Assembly (NCBI GenBank): GCA_034509425.1
Contig: JAVTVJ010000143.1
Location: 5,023,001-5,087,000, forward strand
Source: Eopsaltria australis
Taxonomy: Eukaryota; Chordata; Aves; Passeriformes; Petroicidae
DNA: 64,000 nt
Reading direction: 5' to 3'
A model generated the notes under the pieces. It did no database searches. It was not told the DNA's origin and saw only the letters and a list, made by a program, of their open reading frames with translations. A program made the translations under genes and the position numbers. Positions 51,939-63,336 of the stretch are shown in pieces (the first letter of the stretch is position 1; the number at the start of each line of letters is the position of its first letter).

Positions 51939-54900
51939 AGCCCCGGCCCGACCCCGGCTCGGCCGCGCTCGGGGCCGCCCCCAAGTGACGGCGCCCGGCG
52001 CTCCGGCCCCTCCGCGCGGGCAGGTGCTCCAGGGAATTCCATTCCTGCTCCCAGGGAAGGCTCTGCACAGCATTTCCCCCCTCGGTCTTACTGGAAGTAC
52101 GACTGCCGATCAAAACTATGTTGTTTTAAGAAGTGTTACCAGCATATTGTTTTGGTGCGTGTTCCTACACCCCGGGGGTTTTCCAAGTTAACACAGACAT
52201 CGTATTATTGACTGAGAAAAACACTAACTACCCCAAAGATTTAAAAATCAGGTATTTCTATGCTTAAAGAGCTTCTTACCTACTTTAATTCTAATAGTAA
52301 AATAACAGCATGGGTCTTTTACATGGTTACAACTGTTTCACAATCACCCCCCTGTTGACTCCTGCTTAAAAATCAGCCTCTGATGCTCTGTTTATGACTG
52401 TAAAAATCTCTAGTGCAGGGAGACTCCAAGTGCACAAACGTTAAACAAAAACACACTCATGAAGTGCTGCTTTTCTTCTGTCTCTAGAGATTCCAGGATC
52501 ACTTATAGAAATATGAAAAGCGCTGCGAGTTTTGGTCATTGGGAGTTCCCTGATCACCTGGGGAGCCTGGCTGAGCAGGAATCTGATAAAGGGTTTGCAG
52601 TAGTGATGCAGCTCTTTCACACCAGCGCTGAGAGCTCCTGAGCATGTCAGTTTTCAATGGGGCTGGCTAAACAAAAGTAACTCCTTAGCAGAAAGTGAGA
52701 TAAAGAGATTCCAGACACAAATACAGTGCAATTAACACATACTCTTCACTCTTTGTGGAGTGGTTGCATTTCAACCACCACAGTTTGCCGTCTGCCATCT
52801 GTGATGATGATGATGTCTTTCACCTAAATAGTTTAAGCATGCCTAATATACACGTTGTTTTAATGTAATTTTGCTACTTATAACACTTCTCCTCAGTTTT
52901 AGAATCTCTTTTTGCCTAGAATAATCTTCCATATTTGGGATATTAAAACTTGTTCCCTGTTACCAGCTGAGCCACTCTCTGACCTTGGGAAGAATTATAT
53001 ATAATTTTAGTTTTGCTTTAAACTTACACGTAACACCCAGGCTATGAATCACATACCAGATATTCCAGATAAAGGACTGGACCTCACGTACAGAGCAGAC
53101 ATGCCCAAGGTGGGAGAGGGAGAAAACGGGAAGTGAAGTAGAACGCCTTTGAAACATCTCTGAACACGCTAAAGGATAATTTAAACTGGCAAGAATCCAC
53201 TGGCTGTGTATTAATTCAGCTTTTGAATGTTTCTTGTGTTTTCTCACAGCTTTGAGGTGGTCCTTTTCAAATAGGTCACATAGAGGAGCAGTGAAAATAA
53301 CACTGGTTGATCACATTTGCATCTTTCATAATACTTGATACCAAAAATTATTTTGCAACACTGCTTGTTGAGTATGGTTACATCGTTTGGGAAAGAGTCA
53401 GTGGAATTTAGAACAATTTGGGCAAAGCTGGGACTCTTTTCAACACTTAGCTGAAAACAACCCAGTTTCCCCTCCTTTTTCCCAGCTTGCTGGAGGTCTG
53501 GACAACTTTCCACATGATAGAAGCAGCACCTGGGTCCTCATTTAGTCTGTGATGGCTGTACAGGGTTGTTACCTCCTGCCCTGTTTATTCCTGACCTGGA
53601 ATTGCCAAGCCCCTGCTGGTACACGCTGTTCTCCAGCGTTTCACTGGAGAAGCAGTGCCAGGCAGTGCCTGGGAAGGCGAGCATGGCTTTGCCCCAGCGC
53701 TGGGCAGGGGAAGGGCCTGGAATGGGGAGGTTCTGCAATTACTGCCACTCCCTTGGGAAGCGCAGGCAGGAGAGGAGAGAGGCTGAGCAGGCAGCACAAG
53801 CCCCTGTCTGCTCATGGGTCATATTCTACAGCTCTGTTTCTTTATTGTTTCACATAACACCCCCAGAAAGCAGAGAGAATCCTAATTCTGGGCTCCCTTA
53901 ACTTGTTGGTCCTGTCTATCCTGTTTCATATCATTGTAATAAGTGAGTTAATTCTGCACCTCTCTCGGTGTAGCGGGCTCCAGGGGCACTCCCTCAGCTG
54001 TGCTGGCCTCTTGGCTAATTACCATTCCAGAAGTGCCCCCTTCAGTGAGAGTGGTTTGTGTCTTTGCTGCGGTGGTGCAGACCCATGACTGCCACAAAGC
54101 TGGCATTGTGTTAAGTCTTTGCCTCTCTTATGTAACAATGGGGTTTATTCAGGGAGAGCAGAATCATCCTTCTCAGAAAAGACCTTTGAGAAAAACAAGT
54201 TAGGAGCCCCAAAGCAGAGCACTGCTGGATGTGGCTTTACTGACCACTTTCATTTCTTCCATCTCAAAAAACACAGTTATCTGTGAGATCCCACACTTTG
54301 CCCTAATGAGATTTAATCAACAGGGTTTATTTTTATATTGCTGAAACTTATTGAGCAGAACTGACCAAGTTTCTGTTCCTCAGTGTCCCAGTCACATTAT
54401 GGGTCACTGACAATGCTGGGAGGCCCTGGGTTTCAGTTCAGGCCATATTCCTGATCCTGCAAATGTGCCTGAATGGTGCTTAGGCTGATGTATCCAGTGG
54501 TTCTTTCCTTGTGCTGCTTGTCCCTTTACAGGATTGTGCAGAAATTGGCAAAATGGATCACAGTTCCTGAAGGGCAAGAGCCAAAACACTCTGAGATGAA
54601 GGCTCTAAATGGCTGTGCTCCGTGGATAGGAACTCGTGGTTCTAAGGCAGGAAAAAAAAAAAAATCCTGTTTTGATACATCAATTTGCAGTAGGTTCCAA
54701 ATTGCTGATATATTTGCTGAAAGGTTTTTCTAAAGCTGTAATTTTCCTGTTTATAAAGGAGAGCAAATTAGCTGCAGCTGAAGTAGTCTAGATTCAGTCC
54801 CAACCACTTGGATATATTAGTATCAGTTTCCTCAAGAATTCTCACCAGATCTCTTGTCCTTCCTTATCAAATCTTTACTCCAAGGCTGCAACAAAAGTTA

Positions 54901-56947
54901 TTCACTGTATGGCCTCACTGCTTGCCACAAACCACACTCCTCATGGACTGCAGGCTGCGAAACACCAGCATTGAAACAACAAATGCAGGACTGTGAAAGC
55001 TGCAACACTGCAGCTTGGTTTTGAGAAAAAATTCCTGTTGAAATGCTCAGGGGTTTCCTTTCACATAAATAGGGATAAATCAGCTGTAGGCAGGAAATAA
55101 TGTATTGGAGAATCCTTCCCCATAGACTCCATGCAGCTAATCCTTTATGTCTCACTGGAAAGTGTAGCCTGCCTTATCTTTAGCAGAGATTGGTGCCCAG
55201 TCACGTTACCAATCTCCTCTGGTACAACCTTCTCTTACCCTTTGAAAACTTTTTTTAATCTAACTGGTGCGTTCATTTGTTTTCTTTTTTTAGTGGTTAA
55301 GATATGCCCGTGGTTTATTTTAATTAGTGGAGTTAATTTGAAACGTTCAAGTTGAGAATTTGAATAAAGGTGTTTTGCTTCTACATAAACCTAGGAATTC
55401 TGCATTTAGAAAATAGAAAATTGAGATTTTGCTGGATAGCTACAGCTACTTGATACAAAAACAAAACTTATAATTTTCTTTCCTCTGTCATCATTTAGCA
55501 GAACACAATGTAAAGGTCTTCTTACTAGGACAGATGGAATACACTTGAAAAAAATTCCTTAATATGTAGATAGTTTTGCCAAAGAGAACTATACTTGTTG
55601 AGCAGTTTCGGGCTTTTTTCCCCAATCTTTTTATTCCAGAAGCTTTCATTGACACATTCAGTCCTTAAAAAGCCTTTCAGGGATGTATTGTGACTTTCCT
55701 TCAGCATTTTTAAAGTCATTTAAACAAGCCATTGAGGAGATCGATTGCTGCAATAGGAATTGCGCCTCAGACAGGTGCAATTATCCAAATTTAGGTGGTG
55801 CTGCTGCAGGGACTTGGCGCCATCTCGTGTTCAGCTTTTAAATCACTCGCGGGTCATCCTGACAGTTTTTGGGATGGAGCGTTCTTGGCTCCCAGGTAAA
55901 CGCAGCCTCCCCATGCTGAGGCATTTTATAAATTCTGGGGTCAGCAAGCCTGCCTTAGTAAATCAAGAGCTGATGGAGGGGGAAGCTGCAGTCTTTTCAG
56001 GCAGGCTCAGCTGTTTATAACATCTGCATTTGCTCGCACCATCAGGCAGCTTGGGAAACACAGAGTTTATTCCGTGTGTTGCTGCATATATTTGTATAGA
56101 GAACACAGTTCCGTAAAAACTGGTATTCCATCTCCTTCTGTAAGGCAACATTGAGTCATGGGATTTGTTTCAGTCACAACACTGGGGGATTTGACAAACG
56201 TTTAAATTTGTTGTAGAAAAAAAAAACAGGCTAGAAAGTCTCGTGTGCGACATAAAGTGTTATCAAGCTGTTTCTTGACTGAAAAGATATCTACCATCAT
56301 TTATCTCTTCAAGAAATCTCCCAGCCAGCTTTTGGGTTTGATTCACCTAAGTTTTGTGTTCTTTTTAAAGGTATTTCTTGGTTTTAAAGATTCACACAAA
56401 ATCCTGTACCTTCAAACATGAGGAGAGGCTGTATCAGCAGGAAAACTCCAAGTTCAGCTTACCTGCAAGCTTCCAGGCAGGAGACAAGCCGGGCCTCTGT
56501 GGACTCTCCTTCCCAGATGATGTCCTTGATCACCTCTGTGTCTCAGGGTGGTGGTTGCTCTCACACAGCCCTTCTCACAGCCACACACCCAGGTGCTGCA
56601 AGTCATGCCTTCACTTTTGGTTTTGAGGCAGCTCTGCCCTTTGGTGCTGTGATGGAACAAAAACCGTGCTGGTTTAGCTGCAGGAATGAGCTGTGGGGTG
56701 TGACTTGTCCCAGCTCCCAGGCAGGCAAGATTAGCCTAAGCCCCTTTCATCTAACCCCGAGGTGAGCCAGAGCAGACAAGGTCAGCTCCTGTGGCTCAGC
56801 TGATACGCAGGAGCTCAGTCACACGCCTGAGCCCTGTGCTTGTCCCTGGTCAGCTCTGCCTTGGTGTGCTCTGCTGTTTGCTGGGATGTGACTCCACAGG
56901 GCATGAACAGTGCTTTCTGTGGAGATTAAAGAGCAGGCAGCTGCGTC

Positions 56948-57293
56948 ACTGAGTCTCTGCTGATTCACATCCTAAGTGTCAGTCTGGGGGCAGTCATTAA
57001 GGTCCATTGCAGAAAAAATCCCACCGAAAACCCCAGCCCCAAACCCCAAGTCAGCAACAGAAAAAGCAGCAGGTCCCTATCTCTGCTAGAACAAGTCTCA
57101 GAAAAACACAAACTTCATCTCTGAAGGTAGAGAGAGGAATAAAGGAAATGGGAAAATGGCTAAAATTCAGATTACAGCAGGAGTCAAGAAAGGTTCTAGC
57201 AGAGGGCTTGTCTTGGACCCAGAAGATGATAACCAACGTGGGTGTACCAGAGCTTGGCCTGGAAATTATGAGTAATTGACCCTGATTGACAAA
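56948..57293. repeat. Direct repeat copy A (346 bp) of an unclassified element
   Basis: The unit begins actgagtctctgctgattc and ends ccctgattgacaaa. It is followed directly by copy B, which starts with the same 23 bases. Copy A contains a 124-bp insert at 57081-57204 that copy B lacks. Outside the insert the copies differ at about one base in ten by eye. I cannot assign the unit to a named family; an LTR remnant is possible but not shown. Confidence 0.85.
57081..57204. mobile_element. 124-bp element with 12-bp perfect terminal inverted repeats (MITE-like candidate)
   Basis: The insert in copy A starts ctctgctagaac and ends gttctagcagag, which are exact reverse complements. It has no coding capacity. 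An inverted relative of about 110 bp, roughly 84 percent identical by eye, lies at about 57612-57726. The presence/absence difference between tandem copies plus inverted ends suggests a small non-autonomous DNA element. A deletion in copy B or a rearranged larger repeat would look similar. No clear target-site duplication was identified, and no superfamily is assigned. Confidence 0.5.
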
Positions 57294-57536
57294 ACTGAGT
57301 CTCTGCTGATTCACATCTCAAAATTATCTTAAGTGTCAGTCTGAGAGCAGTCATTAAGGTTTATTACAGAAAAAATCCCACCAAAAAACCCAGCCCCAAA
57401 CCCCAAGCCAACAGCAGGAAAAGCAGCAGGTCCCTATCTCCAGTGCTTGTCTTGGACCCAGCAGCTGATAGCCAACATGGGTGTACCAGAGCATGTACAG
57501 CCTGGAAATTGTGAGTAATTGGCCCTGATGGACAAA
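57294..57536. repeat. Direct repeat copy B (243 bp), without the internal insert
   Basis: This is a tandem copy of the preceding unit. It carries a small extra stretch (about 12 bp, near 57317-57330) not in copy A, and it runs continuously from tccctatctcc into gcttgtcttggaccca where copy A has the 124-bp insert. It therefore resembles an empty site. Confidence 0.85.
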
Positions 57537-57611
57537 TCAGAGAGAACTTCTGGATTTACAGGTTCCCTGGGGATGTGTGACCTGGTTTTGCACAATACAG
57601 GTTTCCTGTTG

Positions 57612-57726
57612 AAGAACCCTTCAGACTCTTTCTGTAATCTGAATTTTAGCCATTTTCCCGTTTCCTTTGCTCCCCTGTCTACCTTCAGAGATAAACTTGT
57701 TGTTTTTCTGAGACTTCATCTAGCAC
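57612..57726 (-). repeat. Inverted, diverged copy of the 57081-57204 element
   Basis: Read on the minus strand, this segment matches the body of the 57081-57204 element, including the shared stretches aagtctcagaaaaac, atctctgaaggtaga and gggaaaatggctaaaattca. Its ends no longer form the 12-bp inverted repeat. Confidence 0.8.
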
Positions 57727-59766
57727 CTAAGGCCTGTTTTGTTTATCCAACAGGCTGCAGGTTTTCAGCAGTTCTTCACTCTTAGAGTTTGGTTTTGTTT
57801 TGTCTTTCTTTTTTTATGTCTTAACGGTTTCTTCTCTCTGCCCTGCCTTTGACTTGTAAACAAGTTTTGTAATGACTGCCCATATCCTGTCACTATACTT
57901 TCATTATATTTTAGAAGTAACCAGGAAAATGGCTCCTGATGTTTTTACTTTTTAAAAATTAACTAGCTTAGAAACTGGACTACAACTTGAGGGTAGAAGC
58001 TGTACAGCCTTTCTGCACCTTTACACCACTTTGAAACTGGAGCTGGTGGGGAACCAAACTAATTCCAGCACAGACTCTCTCAGAAGGGTTGTTTTTAGCT
58101 TCATCTCAGTGCCACAGCTGCAGGAATTTTGTTTGACTCTGAGAAAACCTGTGTTTCACTGCCCATGACCTCTGAATCCTCTTGTGATTTCACGCTGATT
58201 GCAGCTATGTAAGCCTCTAAATAAACTTGTCTCTGTTTGAAAACTGAAACTTTGCTTCTGTACTTTGCCATACTTTCTGTTAATTCAAATAGAAACTGAA
58301 TTAATCATAGAAAAAGATATTTATGAGCACTGTAAATTTTGACAGCTGGCAGTTAGCAAGCCTTTTCAGGTAATTTGCAGTTTAATTTTCTTTACACAGA
58401 TCCACTCTTAAATTCAAGATGTATTAGTTATTGTGTGTTATCATAATGCATTATTTTATTCTTTGCAGCTTCTTAATGTACTTAATGTAATGTTTGACAT
58501 GTAATATTAATAAATAGCTAGGAGATTCTATTGCTCAAAAAATCCTCTCTGAACAGGAAATAATTATGGTCAGTCATCTTTATTAGGGTTCTGATAGTTG
58601 TTTTAGTAGAAGTGCTCTATTCTTGATACGGAACTAGATTTTATTTTTGGCGTATTTATAATCACCATTATTTTCTTTCTAATACGAATTTATGTCCAGC
58701 CAAAGGAAGTACCTCAGCATCAAAAACTTGCTGGTGTGACAATGGCTGCATTTCTGTCATAAATATAGATTTAGACAGCGACTTTCTGATCCAGGTCTGA
58801 ATTGTGGCTCATGAATTCGGCCATATGTTTCATTTTTTGTTATTGTAAATGATTGTTTTTCTGCTGTTAAGATCTTAAGATTTCTTCTGGGATTTTTAGC
58901 TAAAATATTTAGGAAGATGTTAACTTTTTTCAGGCTCCTTCAAAAATCTCCTTTGTTCCTAAAGCCTTGTTCACCATTCATGAAGAATCCAAACCACTGA
59001 CTTTTCCCAGTGCTGTTTTATACAGATGAAATATTTGTTTCCCTGAAGTAATGGAATGAATAAGGACAGGAATTTAGCTTCTGTTTTGCTTTTCTTGTGC
59101 ATTGTCAGATATCAGGACCCTCTTTCTGTGTACACACCACATTCCTTTTTTAAAAGTATTCACATCTCGTTTATGAGCATTCCTTGCTGTTTTTTCTGGT
59201 TAGTCAGTCATGTGATGTTGTATTTCCTCATCAAAGAGCCCAACAAATTCTTTTAGTTTGGACACAAACAGGGATGAAATGAAAAGCCATGTTTGTGGGT
59301 ACTGATATTTACAGTGTTGAAGTTAATTTGGTGTTGTGAGTAATATCAGACAATGTTCATATAAATATTTCACCAACAATTTTCTTGTGGATATGGCAAG
59401 CAGCACCTTGCCTGCCCTTTACCTCCTGAGGGAGTCAATAAAATCATATCTAGTAAGAACTTAATTGTGCCAGCTGGATGTCAGTGCTGTGCTCTGACTG
59501 ATAAATCTGTGGACATTTACATTGCAGAAGGTGGGTGGGGAGAACTCAAATGTTTTCTCCTAAAAAAAAAATTAGATCTCTTCTGGGTTTCAAGCATCAA
59601 AACACAAACATACAAGCATATGACCATTGCCAACATATTTTGAATTTTTGGATAGAAAAAAGTATAATCTTCATACCTGTGTGTCGGTAAAACAAATGCT
59701 GCTTTAAATAAAAACTTGATAAGGAAAAGATTTATTCAAAGTGTATATTTAAAGCTCTGGGCCCCT

Positions 59767-60241
59767 CATTTTATGAGGGGCATTGAGGTGTTGGAGTGAA
59801 CCCAGAGAAAGGCAGCAGAGCTGGGGAAGGGTCTGGAGAGTCCTGTGAGGAGCAGCTGAGGGAGCTGGGGGTGTTTAACCTGGAAAAGAGAACACTCAGG
59901 GAGATCTTACTGCTCTCCACAACCACCTGACAGGAGGCTCTAGCCAGGTGGGGATCAGCCTCTTCTCCCAGGTAACCAGTGACAGGAGGAGAGGAAACAG
60001 CCTCAAGCTGCACCTGGAGAGGTTCAGGTTGAATATTTGGAAAAAATTTCTGCACTGAAAGAGTGGTTAAGCATGGGAAGGGGCTGCCCTGGGAAGTGGT
60101 GGAGTTGCCATCCCTGGAGGTGTTCAAAGAAAGAGTAGCCTGGGCACTTAGTGATGTGGTTCGGTTGATGCAGCAGTGTTGGGTCAAAGGTTGGACTTGA
60201 TGACCTTGGAGGTCTTTTCCAGCCTTAATGATCCTATAATT
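59767..60241 (+). mobile_element. CR1 LINE 3'-end fragment
   Basis: This is about 475 bp of plus-strand CR1 3' end in the flank upstream of PPFIBP2. Recognisable blocks are aaaggcagcagagctgggg, gaggagcagctgagggagct, caggaggctctagccaggtg, ccatccctggaggtgttc and ggttggacttgatgacc, with the end near tgatcctataattct. The 172-codon antisense ORF over it (60289-59771) has no independent support. A 21-bp perfect palindrome spans its 5' edge. Confidence 0.93.
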
Positions 60242-63213
60242 CTCATTAATTACCAACCACAACTTGTATATTGCTTTGAAATTTAACAAGAAGTTATTTG
60301 TTTACAAGGCTGATTAGGAATATAGTGGTAACAAAGATGGAAAGAGAATGTGAATATGTTATTTTGCTTAGGATACCAATGCCACGGGGGGAAAAAGAGG
60401 ATTCAGGGTAGCCTGGAGGTTGTTTCTGTTTGCTTACATGCAAGTTCTTTAAACTTAGAGCAATACATTTTGACTCTGCTGCTGTCATTAATCCTAAAAA
60501 TTTAAGTTTGCATTTTATGGCCAAACAACTGAGTAGGAAATGCATTTTTTCTGAATGTACTCACTAGCTCTCAGAATGGGGAGGGTAAACAAGCAATTCA
60601 TAACATTCAGCAAAATTCCTTTTCTTGCTAAAATGATCACTGAAATAGAATTTTTTTGAGATCCTCATAGGAGGTTATATTTTCCACAGAGATATAAGTT
60701 CTGCACACACTTCGGAGACAATTGCCCCTGGGACCGAAATCTAATTTCTGAGAGTTTCCTCATATTTTGGGATCTGTATAAAGACCTAAGGTTTTATATC
60801 AGGTCTTGTACCTTTTCTGCCAAAGCTGTTTTTACCAGCTGTACATGTGGCACTGGAGAGCTGGCACTAAAGCAGGATGCAGCTTGTAGACACATTAAAA
60901 TTTCTTTTGGAAAAATGCACTGTGAGCATAAAGCCAAAGTAAATCTTTGTAGCTCTTTTAAGGAGAGTCATCCATCTGCGTGGAACAGATACTGATTTCA
61001 AATTGGGAATGTACACAGGAAATGATGTTGACACTTTATCTTCTAATCCTCAGCTGAAGAAAATGGACAGTGATAAGCCAGCACTAGAAGGCCTCTAAAA
61101 GAAAAAGTAATTGGTCATTTGCATTGTTTAAAGTAAATATTCTGATATAGCACACGCGTTGTTTAAATTAAATAGTCTGAAAAATCTGTATTTAAAACCC
61201 CACAAAAGCACTTAATTCTGTCTGGGTATTTGTTAATGAATACAGAGAGTTTCAGGAATTACATGGGAAGTACAAAATATAAGATCAGTCCTGCTCCCAA
61301 AAATACTGTATAGAGGATTAATTATAACAAAGTATTTGGATAGCAGAAAAATATGTAAGAAGTTCATGATCATTGCATCATTGCATCAGCAATTAGAGTT
61401 CACATGTTGGATTCTTTCCTTTTCCAGTTAATTAAGAATAAGAAAATTATTACTAACTTTGAGGTCACAGAACAATCTAGTGTAATAACCCTGTATTAAA
61501 ATCATATTTATTTGAACATCCTAATGAAAATATTATTTCTAATCTCATGTGTCACAAACATGGGATAAGAGAACTCAGAGTTATGAAATTATCTATTTTT
61601 CAGAGATTTTATGCCAATCCTGTTTCAAGGCAAATGAAGGCAACATCAGATCACACAGACTGAGTGCCCTTTATACAAATACAGAAAGATTGGTCCAGCT
61701 GAGTGATTTTTCCAGTTTTGGAGCTCCCAGTTTTCAGGAGGGGCACAGATTCCTAGTGAGGAAATAGACACTTGATAATAAGTTCATTTTTCTCAGTCAA
61801 TGTCCCAGGATGGCTCAGACAGTACCCCAGAGACTGCTCCTCCTCTCTGCAGGTAACTGCTGTGTGATCAATCCCCTGCCAAAATGCAAGGTAGTTCAAA
61901 CCAATACTGTTTCTGACAGTGGAAATTGTTAGTCCACTGTCACTGGAAATTTCTGAAGTAAAAAGGTCTGTGCCAAGGCAGAGGATTGTCAGAGGATTGT
62001 CTGATGTCTAACCTGACTGCTGTTTGAATTATTTCTGTCCATTGGTGATATAAGGAACATGTTATTCTCCTCTGGTTTACAATATTACAATATCTGTTTT
62101 TACATATTTGAAGCTTGGGGTTCTTTTGGAATTGTGAAAATAATTCCTGCCTAAGTGTAGCTCTTTGCTCTTGCCCTTATTGAATTATCTCCCTTTATTT
62201 TTTTTCTGACCATTTTTCAGATTAATTTTGGTAGAAATGAGTAGGCCAAAACTGAGTCTTTTCCAAGAGCTGGATGTGATGGTTTGACTGGAGGGACTTA
62301 AGTCAGCAAAAAGTGGAGCCTCTGTTTGGTCTGTGTTCATTAGAGATGTCACAGCCCTCTCCATGACAGGGAGTGAGGGGAATACACCTCTGTGCGTACC
62401 AAGTCTTCGAGCTCACAGTTTGAGAAAAATTACAGCCCAAAAACGCCTCCTGACCTGATAAAGTCAGGAATGACAGCACGACTTTGTATGGCTGTGGTTT
62501 TGTTTTGAATTCATATGAGTGTTACAGATAAAAACGATTGTGTTTTTCCCCACCCAAGGTCAGAAATATCTACAGAGTGTGGGGTTGTTTAACATAGGTG
62601 GATTCTTTACAGGCAGATATAATCTCAATACATTCTAAAGTGGGTATTTCTACAGTTGCTCCCAAAAATGTTCAATCATTCAGGCTCTCATTAGTTGGAT
62701 GAAGATGGTACTGGGAAATAAAAAACAGATCTACTGGGAACTCTCAAAAATTAGCCACTTCAGAAGTATTTACTTTTTGAGATACTTCTAAAGGTTTATA
62801 AAATAAAACATTTTCCATGGACTTTTTTTTCTTGTTCTCCTACTCTTCAGAAAGAGTTCAAAAAGCCAAATGAAAAGCCCCAGTCCTGTAACCATGGAGT
62901 AGGGACTGACTCACTGCATGGGCTCAGTCCCACTGAGAAGTCAGCCCTAAATAAGAAGGAACAGCAGATGGTTATCTGCAATAAATATGACACTTGCACA
63001 GGGAGCAGTTAAGAAGGTTCTTCTATAAACCCTTGCAACATAAAGATTTGACTTGTTCAAAATTGTTTTTAAGGCTGTTTAAAATAACAAAGCCTTTTGA
63101 AACATTTTGCAATAATTAATTCCAAGACAAATTAAACCCATGGTTTATGCTGCCAGTACGAGCAGCTGGAAAGAAGACTGAGTAATATCCAGATATCATC
63201 AACAGAGAGGTGA

Positions 63214-63336
63214 TTGGACATTGGAAGGCGCTGCCCAGGGAGGTGTTGGAGTCACTGTCCCTGGAAGTGTTGTGGAATCTGGTCAAAGATTGGATTTGAA
63301 GACCTCAGAGCTCTTTTCCAAGATTCTGGGATTCTG
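63214..63336 (+). mobile_element. Short CR1 LINE 3' remnant
   Basis: This is about 120 bp matching the last part of CR1: ggcgctgcccagggaggtg, gtccctggaagtgttg, then a diverged ggattcgaagacctcagagctcttttcca-like tail ending near tgggattctg. It is shorter and more diverged than the copy at 59767-60241. Confidence 0.8.

Larger units (their letters stand above)
51430..52080 (-). promoter_or_regulatory. PPFIBP2: CpG island, likely PPFIBP2 promoter and non-coding exon 1
   Basis: This roughly 650-bp block is GC-rich and CpG-rich and stands out sharply from the AT-rich surroundings. It lies 17 kb upstream of the first coding exon, in the right orientation. Two minus-strand donors could end exon 1: CAG/GTGAGC with the last exonic base at 51642, and AAG/GTAAAT with the last exonic base at 51490. 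The first is the stronger match to consensus. I cannot place the transcription start. A TTTTAAA stretch near 51510 lies too close to the second donor to act as its TATA box. Exon 1 of the human gene is, as far as I recall, non-coding, and no ATG here is in frame with the liprin start without a stop between. Confidence 0.72.

Noticed and set aside
51427..52113. 228-codon minus-strand ORF with Ser-Gly repeats
   Set aside because: It is an open frame through a GC-rich CpG island and a hexamer array where stops are rare. It runs across both candidate splice donors and has no known domain.
51723..52211. 162-codon plus-strand ORF with a signal-peptide-like start
   Set aside because: As a gene call it fails: the start is GTG, and the frame is open upstream through the array. 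Kept only as a finding.
59771..60289. 172-codon minus-strand ORF
   Set aside because: It is antisense to a CR1 3' fragment.
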